DNA from: Candidatus Alistipes merdigallinarum
GTDB lineage: Bacteria; Bacteroidota; Bacteroidia; Bacteroidales; Rikenellaceae
Direction of reading: 5' to 3'
Assembly: GCA_019119305.1 (NCBI GenBank)
Contig: DWXH01000035.1
Span: 1-62,112 of the forward strand
Length of the DNA stretch: 62,112 nucleotides
Part shown: positions 9,986-17,852 of the stretch, piece after piece
Layout: each line of letters starts with the position of its first letter
Position numbering within the stretch: the stretch's first letter is position 1
Made by a program: the position numbers and the translations under genes
The notes under the pieces: generated by a model
Told to the model about the DNA's origin: nothing
The model's input: the letters and a program-made list of their open reading frames with translations, nothing else
Databases searched by the model: none

Positions 9986-10022
9986 AAGGGCGAACCATTC
10001 GACACCGGACAGGTTCGCCCTT
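9986..10022 (+). terminator. hairpin terminator after the adhesin operon
   Basis: A perfect 11-bp inverted repeat, AAGGGCGAACC and GGTTCGCCCTT, with a 15-base loop lies 22 bases after the second adhesin stop. A short T-rich tail follows. It sits between convergent genes and could serve both directions. Confidence 0.75.
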
Positions 10023-10064
10023 CATTTCACTTCCTGTGAAACAACCATTAAAACCAGAAAAGAT

Positions 10065-10943
10065 TCACGTCCGATCTGGATGTCGATATCTTACGACATA
10101 TACATTACGATATGTACAGGGCGTTTGCTGCGTACACTTTTTGAACACCGAGTTAAAATGCGACAAATTACGAAATCCACATTCGTAAGCTATTTCTGAA
10201 ATCGGTTTATTCGTATTAGCCATCAATGTACAGGCATAGGCTACACGCAACTCGTTCAAAAACGTCACAATGGTTTTTCCCGTAATACTCTTAAAACGAC
10301 GGCAAAGAGCGGATCGATTCATGCATACGTTTTGAGCCAAGACATCAAGCGATATCGGCTGTTGGTAATGAGTATTCAAATAAGAAATAACCTTCGAACA
10401 TACCGGATGTAAATTTTCTGAATGATGCTGAAATCGGGATGATGCCAAAAACATATATTTGAATCGACCCAAAAGGTCCAAAATCCGATATAACGTCAAA
10501 ACCTTTTCTATGCCTTCTGCTTCCGCCATCGATCGAATCAATCCGATTATTTCATCGCGATCCTGGATCTGAAAACCGATTCCTCGATCGGCATCCTTCA
10601 ACACTTTGTTAACCGTCCGAAACTCGGGCATCCGTTCATACTGTTCCGGCAAAATATGCTCGCCAAATTGGACGTAAATTGATCTGCATCTCTCCCGACA
10701 AGCAGCCTTATAAAAGCGGTCTTCACTCAAATAAAAGTGTGGTAATCCATTTCCAAAGAGAGCAAGATGCCCCTGCGAAAATTTACCGTTGTAATCTCCG
10801 CAAAAACAGATCCCGTCACCCTCTTCGATCAAAACAAGCTCATACTCCGGATGAAAATGAAGCGGAGCCGTAAAGTGTGCCGCCTCGAAAACAGCGACCT
10901 TAAATGAGCTGTCACGATCAGGAACGACCTGCTCGAATTCCAT
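10065..10943 (-). CDS. AraC-family transcriptional regulator
   Basis: The protein has an N-terminal cupin-like sensing domain (LHFHPEYELVLI) and a C-terminal double helix-turn-helix (SLDVLAQNVCMNRSALCRRFKSITGKT, then ISEIAYECGFRNLSHFNSVFKKC). The start at 10943 (MEFEQVVPDRDSS, 292 residues) is preferred. An upstream in-frame ATG at 10958 would leave only about 8 bases after the start site predicted from the -7 element at 10973-10980. It is divergent from the broken glycosidase gene at 11157. AraC regulators of this type commonly control adjacent carbohydrate genes, so that gene was probably its target; this is inference. Confidence 0.9.
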   Translation of the reverse strand: MEFEQVVPDRDSSFKVAVFEAAHFTAPLHFHPEYELVLIEEGDGICFCGDYNGKFSQGHLALFGNGLPHFYLSEDRFYKAACRERCRSIYVQFGEHILPEQYERMPEFRTVNKVLKDADRGIGFQIQDRDEIIGLIRSMAEAEGIEKVLTLYRILDLLGRFKYMFLASSRFQHHSENLHPVCSKVISYLNTHYQQPISLDVLAQNVCMNRSALCRRFKSITGKTIVTFLNELRVAYACTLMANTNKPISEIAYECGFRNLSHFNSVFKKCTQQTPCTYRNVYVVRYRHPDRT

Positions 10944-10972
10944 TTGAGTCATCACCACACTGCTTATACATG

Positions 10973-11006
10973 CAAATATACCACAAGAATTGGCAATTAT
11001 AGCAAA
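10973..11006 (-). promoter_or_regulatory. promoter of the AraC-family gene
   Basis: On the minus strand TTTG (11006-11003) is followed after 22 bases by TATATTTG (10980-10973), a full TAnnTTTG match. The spacing is slightly long. The predicted start site near 10966 supports translation from 10943. Confidence 0.5.
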
Positions 11007-11028
11007 AATATCATATTCTTCAACACAT

Positions 11029-11036
11029 TACCTTTG
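11029..11036 (+). promoter_or_regulatory. -7 element (TACCTTTG) upstream of the glycosidase pseudogene
   Basis: TACCTTTG is a full match to the Bacteroidetes -7 consensus, about 120 bases before the glycosidase start codon. No clear -33 box is present at the usual distance, which would suit dependence on the divergent AraC regulator. Confidence 0.45.
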
Positions 11037-11156
11037 CAAACAGAGAGACACGTATCTGCGACAAATCAGGAACAATCGTCTTTTAGCCATACACGATACG
11101 GAGTCTTGTCGAGCTGTATTGAATTGAACAAAACCGAATCACAAACTACTACCAAA

Positions 11157-12215
11157 ATGTTGAAAAAAATAATTCTAATCGGAATCTTCTTTTGGGCATA
11201 CGGATCTCTGCTCGCACAGGGACAACAATGGAGTGCAGAAAAGGCAAAAGAGTGGTACGAAAAACAGAACTGGATCTGCGGAGTAAATTACATCCCCGCC
11301 AACGCGATCAATTACACCGAGATGTGGGACAAAACCGGATTCTCGCCCAAAGTCATCGACCGGGAACTGGCTCTTGCGCAAGGTATCGGTATCAACAGTG
11401 TCCGCGTCGTATTGCAATATGCCGTCTACGAAGACGACCCAAGCTATTTCCGCAAAACATTCGAACGCTTTTTATCGATTTGCGACAAATACGGGATCAG
11501 GGTCATTCCCTGTTTTTTCGATGACTGCGTTTTTGGTGTCAATACAGACCCGACCATAGGAAAACAGCCCGAACCGCTCGAAGGATAGTACGCCTGGGCA
11601 TGATCGCCCTCTCCGGGATACACGAAAGTAGCCGACGAACGGGAACACAACAAACTGGAACGTTACGTCAAAGATATCATGCAACGACACAAAGACGATC
11701 CCCGCATTTTGTTCTGGGACCTCTACAACGAACCTGCCAATACATTATTCCAGAAAGAGTACCATTTCAAACTCCTGAAAAAGGTGTTCGCATGGGCACG
11801 GACGATCGATCCGTCACAACCCATTACCACAGGAATCTATCTGCCCGACATGGAGATCAATCCATTTCTGATCGAAAACTCCGACATCATCACATTCCAT
11901 TGCTATGCCAATCCGGAATACACCGAGCAGCAAACGCTAAAAATGTTACAATACGGTCGACCGGTAATCTGCACCGAATGGATGCTCCGCACGCAAAATT
12001 CAACTATCAAAGCAATAATGCCCCGATTCAAGGAGTTACATGTCGGCAGCATCATTTGGGGTCTGGTCAACGGGAAGACACAAACCCACTTGCCGTGGGG
12101 CCATCGGCCGGAGGATCTGCCCTACACCGGAGTTTGGCAATGCGACATTTTCCGCGGAGATTTCACCCCATACGACCCAACTGAAATCGATCTGATCCGG
12201 CAGCTAACCCAATAA
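11157..12215 (+). pseudogene. clan-A (GH5-like) secreted glycosidase broken by two in-frame stop codons
   Basis: One continuous reading frame of 353 codons encodes a secreted (beta/alpha)8 glycosidase of the type often labelled cellulase-family or 1,4-beta-xylanase. It has signal peptide MLKKIILIGIFFWAYG..LLAQ, WICGVNYIPANAIN, the acid/base motif WDLYNEP (Glu codon at 11730) and the nucleophile motif VICTEWM (Glu codon at 11976). It is interrupted by TAG at 11586-11588 and TGA at 11601-11603, 15 bases apart, with no frameshift. The second stop falls where related enzymes, as I recall them, have Trp, so TGG to TGA is the simplest reading. Both catalytic residues lie after the stops, so the upstream product (143 residues) should be inactive. 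Re-initiation at 11679 would lack the signal peptide. Confidence 0.8.
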
Positions 12216-12293
12216 TCTTTCCAGATCGATCCGCCCAACTTTTTTCGGCTTGAATGGATACCGCATTCTCGTCGACCAGGAAGTCTCCGAACA

Positions 12294-12328
12294 GTAGGGC
12301 CGCCTTCATATAACGAAGACGACCCTAC
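12294..12328 (-). terminator. 14-bp hairpin downstream of the ECF S-component gene
   Basis: Arms of 14 bases flank a 7-base loop. In RNA from the minus strand every position pairs, with two G-U wobbles. In plus-strand RNA the same two positions become A-C mismatches. The asymmetry suggests it acts on the minus-strand transcript that ends after the gene at 12408. There is no U-tract, so intrinsic termination is uncertain. Confidence 0.45.
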
Positions 12329-12407
12329 CCTATTTCCCTTCCAATTTACTATCGGACCGGATTCTTCACTTTCGACTCCGATCCAAATCTGGATCACGAA
12401 TGTTCTC

Positions 12408-12932
12408 TTATCGCCGAATCAGCCGATTAATAAATAACCATCCCCCGACAATCTGCAGCGCCATTCCGGGCAGCCCGATCCGGAAATCTTGTAAAGCAAG
12501 GGCAAAATCTCCGACGATAGCCCATTCGCCCAATGTTCCAACGATTTGGTAAGCCAACACAACGGCAGCCAACAACCCGACCGATGCCCGTTTGAAATGC
12601 GAAGCGGCGTATCCGGCAGCAAGTGCCAGCAGAACCGACTTCAACAGAATGGCCGGAAGACCTGCCACCGGCGGCATCCCAAACAACATCGAGTTCAGCA
12701 ACGGCGAAACGATTGCGGTCAACAGTCCGACACGCCAACCATATTTATAGGCCCCGACAAGGGTGAAAAAATAGATCGGCAACCACCTCATCCCCCCTTG
12801 CGGAACAAGGTGGCACAACTGCGGCAGAACGATATTCCCCGCCACAAACAATGCGGCCACCCAATAGGTTTTTACCCGATTATATTTCAATGAATAGAAT
12901 TTTACTGTTGTCGCTCCCATCTTATAAAACAT
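12408..12932 (-). CDS. ECF-type transporter substrate-binding (S) component-like membrane protein
   Basis: The 174-residue protein is very hydrophobic, with about five or six membrane segments (for example TYWVAALFVAGNIVLPQL, AILLKSVLLALAAGYAA and VVLAYQIVGTLGEWAIV). Size and pattern fit small S components of energy-coupling-factor importers for vitamins. No ECF ATPase or T component is nearby, so it would have to share a module encoded elsewhere. An alternative start is Met5 (12920). It is the last gene of an operon with an exported Fe-S aldo-keto reductase and a NapH-like polyferredoxin, so import of a redox cofactor precursor such as a flavin is a reasonable guess, not shown by the sequence. 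Confidence 0.6.
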   Translation of the reverse strand: MFYKMGATTVKFYSLKYNRVKTYWVAALFVAGNIVLPQLCHLVPQGGMRWLPIYFFTLVGAYKYGWRVGLLTAIVSPLLNSMLFGMPPVAGLPAILLKSVLLALAAGYAASHFKRASVGLLAAVVLAYQIVGTLGEWAIVGDFALALQDFRIGLPGMALQIVGGWLFINRLIRR

Positions 12933-12942
12933 TTAAATTTCA

Positions 12943-14349
12943 TTACTCATTTTCCGACACACCGAACTCCTTACCCTGCTTCAAAGTTTCGACAAACGCA
13001 TCGATACGCTGCATCTCATGGGGTATATTGATGTTCTGGGGGCAGTGCTCGATACATTGTCCGCAACCGATACAATGGTCAGCCTGCCGGAGACGAGGCA
13101 CACTGCGGTCGTACCCGACAAGAAAAGCCCGCCGTGCCCGCCGATAGTTCTCATCCTGCGACGAGGCCGGTAGATTCCCCTCGTTGACACATTTGTTGTA
13201 GTGAAGCAAAACGGCAGGTATGTCGATGCCGTATGGACACGGCATACAATATTTACAGTCATTGCACGGGATCGTCGGATACTGCATCATCAGATCGGCC
13301 ACGTGCTGTAAAAACTCCTGTTCGTCCTCGTCCAATGGGACCAATGGAGAGTAGGTACGGATGTTATCCTGCAGATGTTCCATATAGGTCATGCCGCTGA
13401 GTACTGTCAGCACCATTTCGGGCGTTCCGGCAAAACGGAAGGCCCATGACGCCACACTGGTCTCCGGATTGCGCTGTTTCAACTCCGATACGACATGGTC
13501 CGGCACATTCGACAGCCGTCCACCGAGCAAAGGTTCCATGATAACGGCCGGGATATTGCGTTTTTCCAACTGATCGTACAGATACACGGCATCCACATTA
13601 TTATTCGATGCGTGCTCCCAGTCGACATAATTGAGCTGAATCTGCACGAAATCCCAGTGCACCGTATCGTGCATCGCCAATACCTCATCGAAGACATCTA
13701 CCGTACCGTGGAACGAAAAGCCCAAGTTCCGGATACGTCCCGCCTCACGCTCTTTCAGCAAGAAATCCAAGATCCCGTTATCGATATACCGGGCCCGGAA
13801 CGTCTTGATCCCGCCGTTACCGATCGAGTGCAACAGATAATAGTCGATGTAGTCGACCTGAAGTTCATCGAACGATTTTTCATACATCGCGATCGAATTC
13901 TCCCGTGTAAAATTAGAGAAATTAGAGAGTTTTGTAGCTATCTGGAATTTTTCGCGCGGATGACGCTTCAAGGCAATACCCGTCGACTTCTCGGACCACC
14001 CCTGTACGTACACGGGAGACGTATCGAAATAGGTCACCCCGTGTGCAATGGCATAATCGACCAACTCGTTGACCGCATCCTGATCGATCACATTACCATC
14101 CCCGTCGGGCGAAGGCAGTGTCGGCCATCGCATACACCCATAGCCCAACAACGACACCTGCTCCCCGTTTTTTGGATTGGTGCGGTAGGTCATCTGATCA
14201 GTAGGAACCTCACCCCGTGCCGTCCGATCACCCGAAATCGGGTTTTTCTTCGAATCGCATCCCACGAGGGCAGCCGTCGTCGTTGCCGTACTGACCCCCA
14301 CGATCTTCAAGAAATCACGACGCGATATATTTTTTTGTTTGGGATTCAT
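12943..14349 (-). CDS. Tat-targeted aldo/keto reductase with C-terminal ferredoxin domain
   Basis: The 468-residue protein starts with a twin-arginine signal (NISRRDFLKIVG) that ends in ALVGC, which also fits a lipobox. The body is an aldo-keto reductase barrel: YRTNPKNGEQVSLLGYGCMRWP, DYYLLHSIG, NLGFSFHG. The C-terminal part binds [4Fe-4S] clusters through CNDCKYCMPCPYGIDIP and CIGCGQCIEHCPQNINIP. Start 14349 places the RR motif near residue 11; an alternative ATG at 14376 lies one base after the upstream stop. The neighbouring membrane polyferredoxin could deliver electrons to it across the membrane. Its natural substrate is unknown. Confidence 0.82.
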   Translation of the reverse strand: MNPKQKNISRRDFLKIVGVSTATTTAALVGCDSKKNPISGDRTARGEVPTDQMTYRTNPKNGEQVSLLGYGCMRWPTLPSPDGDGNVIDQDAVNELVDYAIAHGVTYFDTSPVYVQGWSEKSTGIALKRHPREKFQIATKLSNFSNFTRENSIAMYEKSFDELQVDYIDYYLLHSIGNGGIKTFRARYIDNGILDFLLKEREAGRIRNLGFSFHGTVDVFDEVLAMHDTVHWDFVQIQLNYVDWEHASNNNVDAVYLYDQLEKRNIPAVIMEPLLGGRLSNVPDHVVSELKQRNPETSVASWAFRFAGTPEMVLTVLSGMTYMEHLQDNIRTYSPLVPLDEDEQEFLQHVADLMMQYPTIPCNDCKYCMPCPYGIDIPAVLLHYNKCVNEGNLPASSQDENYRRARRAFLVGYDRSVPRLRQADHCIGCGQCIEHCPQNINIPHEMQRIDAFVETLKQGKEFGVSENE

Positions 14350-14377
14350 ATCCGTAATTTTTTTTCTTTTTAACATT

Positions 14378-15895
14378 CTAAATCATCCGGTGTCTCTCGT
14401 GTCCCTCGACGTAAATCGCACTGAACGGACGGGACGGACAAAGATTTTCGCAGGCTCCACAGCCGATACACTTCTCCTCATTTACAACAGGTATCTTCGG
14501 AGAGTTGGGATTCGCCGGATCAGAAGGGACCATCGCAATAGCCCCTGTCGGGCAGTGACGTGCACAATTTCCACACTCCACGCCATCGGTCAACGGAATA
14601 CAGTTCTCCTTCACCCAAACCGCATGGCCGATCTGTATGGCCGACTTGTCCGCCGGCGTAATCTTCAGAATCGCTCCTGTCGGACACACCTCCGAACACT
14701 TCACACACTCGGGCCGGCAATACCCCCGCTCATAAGAAGCTTCTGGTTGCATCAATACGGACCATCCGGCCGAAGGCCGCAACACGCCCGTCGGGCAGAC
14801 CGACACACAGAGCTGACACCCCGTACAATGGACCGCCATATTCCGCAAACTTTGGGCTCCGGGCGGCACGATCGGTGTCGCACGGTTCGGAATCTTTTTA
14901 TCCAGAATCACAGCTAACCCGCCATCGACTTTCTTTTCTTGTGCCCGGGCCACTGCCGTCGCCGCTATAAAGCCCACACCCGAGAGGAACATCCGACGGC
15001 CCGTATCGACTTTTCCGCTATCGTTCGGACATGGATCTGCCTTTGCCGAATCAAGCTTCGCGACACTCCGCATCGGCCGCAACCGATAACGGATCGCCCC
15101 CTGCCGGCACGACTCGATACAATCCATACATGCCACGCATCGGCTGTAATCAATCCGATGGGCCTTCGAATCGATACAAGAAGCCTTACAACGCCGCGAG
15201 CAAAGCGTACACCCGTTACATTTCTCCGTATCGATTACCGGACGGAAAAGAGAGAAACGTGAGATGAAGCCCAAAACCGTCCCAACCGGACAAATCGTAT
15301 TGCAATAGGTCCGTCCGTTACGCCACGCCAGGACAACAACCGCAACGAAGGTCACAGCCGCAACGATAAAGGTCGGCAGGCTCTTGATCCACACCTCCTT
15401 TTCATAAAAGGCATAACTGTCCACACGTTCTGCTATGTACGCCAACAGGTTGTTACCCCATCCCCACAACGGCGCAAAAAGGTTTTGTGCGATTCTTCCG
15501 TACGTACCATAGGGATCCAACAACGCCACAAACGAGCCGATTCCCGCAATCAGCGCAATCACCAACAGCGCCAGCATCGTATAACGCAGCCACGAGATAG
15601 CCGGAGAAAAAGAGAACCGATTCCGTTTCTTTTTACGACGTCCGCTCAACCACGACACAATATCCTGCATCACCCCCAACGGACAGATCACCGAACAATA
15701 GACACGACCAAACAGCCACGTAACCAGAATCAGAGAGATAATCACTCCCACATTCAACGCCAAAACGGCAGGCAAGAACTGCACCTTCGCCAGCCACCTG
15801 AACCACGAGTGCAACGTTCCTGTAAAATCAAGAAACAGCAACGTTATCAGCACAAAACAGATCGCTGCCAGCAAAATTCTTATTTTCCTTAACAT
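14378..15895 (-). CDS. NapH/NosR-like membrane polyferredoxin with Tat-like internal segment
   Basis: The 505-residue protein has four or five N-terminal membrane segments with two CP-type motifs (RVYCSVICPLG and RTYCNTICPVG) as in NapH, NosR and RnfB-like electron-transfer proteins. Two cytoplasmic-type 4Fe-4S motifs follow (CNGCTLCSRRCKASC and CVACMDCIESC), then a second hydrophobic RRMFLSGVGFIAATA segment, then four more CxxCxxCxxxC-type clusters. It should relay electrons between the membrane and the far side. The start at 15895 (MLRKIRILL) is preferred: the longer frame from 15931 begins at or before the predicted transcription start. It precedes the Tat aldo-keto reductase. Confidence 0.82.
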   Translation of the reverse strand: MLRKIRILLAAICFVLITLLFLDFTGTLHSWFRWLAKVQFLPAVLALNVGVIISLILVTWLFGRVYCSVICPLGVMQDIVSWLSGRRKKKRNRFSFSPAISWLRYTMLALLVIALIAGIGSFVALLDPYGTYGRIAQNLFAPLWGWGNNLLAYIAERVDSYAFYEKEVWIKSLPTFIVAAVTFVAVVVLAWRNGRTYCNTICPVGTVLGFISRFSLFRPVIDTEKCNGCTLCSRRCKASCIDSKAHRIDYSRCVACMDCIESCRQGAIRYRLRPMRSVAKLDSAKADPCPNDSGKVDTGRRMFLSGVGFIAATAVARAQEKKVDGGLAVILDKKIPNRATPIVPPGAQSLRNMAVHCTGCQLCVSVCPTGVLRPSAGWSVLMQPEASYERGYCRPECVKCSEVCPTGAILKITPADKSAIQIGHAVWVKENCIPLTDGVECGNCARHCPTGAIAMVPSDPANPNSPKIPVVNEEKCIGCGACENLCPSRPFSAIYVEGHERHRMI

Positions 15896-15936
15896 AGATT
15901 TATTATAGCTAAATATTTTTTGTAAGCTCACCTCGG

Positions 15937-15966
15937 CAAAAATACTGATTCTCCGTCGTAATCAAT
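15937..15966 (-). promoter_or_regulatory. promoter of the polyferredoxin operon
   Basis: On the minus strand ATTG (15966-15963), 18 bases, then TATTTTTG (15944-15937), a full -7 match. The predicted start site lies near 15930, which supports the ATG at 15895 over the one at 15931. Confidence 0.5.
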
Positions 15967-16122
15967 AACCTCTATTCCAGATTTTTCAACCGATATCACA
16001 GATTACACAGACTTTTTTTCAAAAACTTTCCTCTATTTGAGATTGTTTTTAAAAGCAGATCATCATTCTATTTTGAATCTCTGTTCGTACATTTCACTTC
16101 ACTCAGCACACCCCAATAAATT

Positions 16123-16569
16123 TCATATCTTCTGCATTACCGTATGTTGAGATAGCTCCTGCATAAACTGGTCGATGATGACACGACACTCCTCGACCGT
16201 AGCCGCATGTATACACCGCTTCTCTAACGGACACCAATCCGATCCTTGTCGATTGATGATATGAGGAACCTCAACAGTATACTCCACCTCGATCCCATAT
16301 GTCCGAAAAAATTCCAATGCAGGAGTACTGATCACGCGTGCGAACACCGCGTTCACTCCGCCCAAAATCATTAAAGCTGCAGCACCTCGGCCCACGACTT
16401 TATCTGCAATGAACGCCCCGGTCAAAAATTCAGGCTCTTCTGTCAGCAAACGGTAAAGATCCGAAACACCTCGACCATAGAATGATCTGACTTCAATACC
16501 ATTATCTACAACACACGAGCTATTCTCCTCCTCAAGACGATCGATCAACTTCTTTCTATCCCTATTCAT
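16123..16569 (-). CDS. DUF1893 domain protein
   Basis: The 148-residue cytoplasmic protein matches the DUF1893 pattern: a short N-terminal segment (SCVVDNGIEVRSFYGRGVSDLYRLL), then AFIADKVVGRGAAALMILGGV and ARVISTPALEFFRTYGIEVEY. C-terminal Cys residues (WCPLEKRCIH and VEECRVI) are also typical of the family. DUF1893 proteins resemble cytidine-deaminase-fold domains, but no catalytic role is established to my knowledge. It stands alone. A TATTTTTG element lies on the minus strand at 16600-16593 without a well-spaced -33 box. Confidence 0.8.
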   Translation of the reverse strand: MNRDRKKLIDRLEEENSSCVVDNGIEVRSFYGRGVSDLYRLLTEEPEFLTGAFIADKVVGRGAAALMILGGVNAVFARVISTPALEFFRTYGIEVEYTVEVPHIINRQGSDWCPLEKRCIHAATVEECRVIIDQFMQELSQHTVMQKI

Positions 16570-16969
16570 TATTTCCCTTTAAATCCAATTTTCAAAAATA
16601 CATTTAATTTCTCAAAGATCTATCGCTATCGCGAATCTCCATAATACTCTCTTTCATTCTAAAGTAATCCTCAAAACCAACTGTCGACAGCTTTTATATG
16701 GACCGCCCGACAAACGTCGTTTACCTCTAAAAAAACCGGAGTGACATAAAAATATATACTTTGTATTGCATAGTATAAAAATAAATTTATATATTTGCAA
16801 AAACAAATAATATGACAATCCAAATATCCGGGTATGAAGAAGTCTAAAATTGTCAATATCCCGATTTCTGGAGGTCATCAATCGTAATCATGGGTACAAC
16901 AACAAAGTGACAACTAACAAAAGGTACGAAAGAGTTTTCGGCCCGATCATTAAAAAAAATTCTACCGCT
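16570..16969. other. 400-base intergenic region with a PspC-operon promoter
   Basis: This divergent gap between the DUF1893 gene and the PspC operon holds no credible gene. It contains the promoter at 16766-16797 and a leader of about 165 bases before the PspC start codon. Frames running through it encode no recognisable sequence. Confidence 0.6.
16766..16797 (+). promoter_or_regulatory. promoter of the PspC-PadR operon
   Basis: TTG (16766-16768) is followed after 21 bases by TATATTTG (16790-16797), a full match to TAnnTTTG, inside an AT-rich stretch. A TTTG at 16760-16763 is an alternative -33 box. The predicted leader is long, so further regulation there is possible. Confidence 0.55.
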
Positions 16970-17482
16970 ATGAAAAAGACAGTAAACGTGAATATCGGCG
17001 GAATCGCATTCATTTTAGACGAGGATGCCTATTTGTCGTTAAAAAGATATCTCGCCGAGATCGAAATCCGACTGGACGGCACTGACGACAAAGAGACCAT
17101 GCAGGACATAGAGACTCGCATTGCCGACATCTTCAACGAAACACTCACCTCACGCAATCAAGTAGTCGACCTCTCACTGGTCCATCGAGCCATAGCCATT
17201 ATCGGAAACGCCCAGGAGTTCGGGGAACCCCGCCGCAGTTTGACACCGGAAGAACCGACAAACACCCCAAGTTACCGCAAACTTTACCGTAGCCGCAACG
17301 ACCAGATTGTCGGAGGCGTCTGCGGAGGTATCGCCGCATACTTCGAGATCGACCCTACGCTGATTCGTATTCTGATGGCCTTGTTCATCATTTTCGGAAT
17401 CGGACTGATCGTCTACATTGTATTGTGGATCATCATCCCGAAGGCTCCAGAAACCCGCTATCCCAATACATCGAACTTTTAA
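16970..17482 (+). CDS. PspC-domain membrane protein (small)
   Basis: The 170-residue protein has an N-terminal domain beginning KKTVNVNIGGIAFILDEDAYLSLKRYLAEIEIRL, shared with the second PspC gene downstream. A PspC domain follows at about 103-160: KLYRSRNDQIVGGVCGGIAAYFEIDPTLIRI, then one strongly hydrophobic helix and a PKAPE end. PspC proteins act in envelope-stress sensing in other bacteria. The start at 16970 matches the paralogue's N terminus; a longer frame to 16850 has no family support. It is followed by a PadR regulator after 18 bases. Confidence 0.85.
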   Translation: MKKTVNVNIGGIAFILDEDAYLSLKRYLAEIEIRLDGTDDKETMQDIETRIADIFNETLTSRNQVVDLSLVHRAIAIIGNAQEFGEPRRSLTPEEPTNTPSYRKLYRSRNDQIVGGVCGGIAAYFEIDPTLIRILMALFIIFGIGLIVYIVLWIIIPKAPETRYPNTSNF

Positions 17483-17500
17483 GGCAAGGAGGTTCACGTT

Positions 17501-17839
17501 ATGACAGAACTGAATATCGACAACATCAAAGCCCAGATGCGGAAAGGAATCCTGGAGTACTGCATTCTTTCGATCATCTCGCGTCAGGACGCCTATGCCT
17601 CATCGATCATCGCCGAGCTGAAGAAAGCTGAAATGATCGTGGTCGAAGGAACGCTCTATCCGCTGCTCACCCGCCAGAAAAATCAGGGATTGCTCACATA
17701 CCGATGGGAAGAATCACCGCAAGGTCCTCCGCGAAAATACTATTCGATCACACCGAAAGGTAGGGAGTGTCTGGCACAACTCGATCTGGCATGGAGCGAA
17801 CTTGTTTCGCAGATCGCGGTTATCCGTAATGAACAATAA
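17501..17839 (+). CDS. PadR-family transcriptional regulator
   Basis: The 112-residue winged-helix protein fits the PadR family: QMRKGILEYCILSIIS, DAYASSIIAELKKAEMIVVEGTLYPLLTRQKNQGLLTY and GPPRKYYSITPKGRECL. It lacks the longer C-terminal dimerisation domain of PadR itself, as is usual for small PadR-like regulators. It lies between two PspC-domain genes, an arrangement found elsewhere in Bacteroidetes, and probably represses its own operon. No operator could be assigned by eye. Confidence 0.92.
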   Translation: MTELNIDNIKAQMRKGILEYCILSIISRQDAYASSIIAELKKAEMIVVEGTLYPLLTRQKNQGLLTYRWEESPQGPPRKYYSITPKGRECLAQLDLAWSELVSQIAVIRNEQ

Positions 17840-17852
17840 CAGATTTACGAAC

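Noticed and set aside
11586-11603. Stop-codon reassignment (TAG or TGA read as sense)
   Set aside because: All other genes in the window use standard stops, including TGA and TAG as genuine ends, so a general recoding is excluded; local read-through remains unproven.
11157-12215. Frameshift in the glycosidase gene
   Set aside because: Both halves are in the same frame; only two stop codons separate them, so nonsense changes and not a frameshift explain the break.
16850-16969. Forty extra N-terminal codons on the first PspC gene
   Set aside because: They have no family support, and the second PspC gene starts with the same VNIGG module directly.
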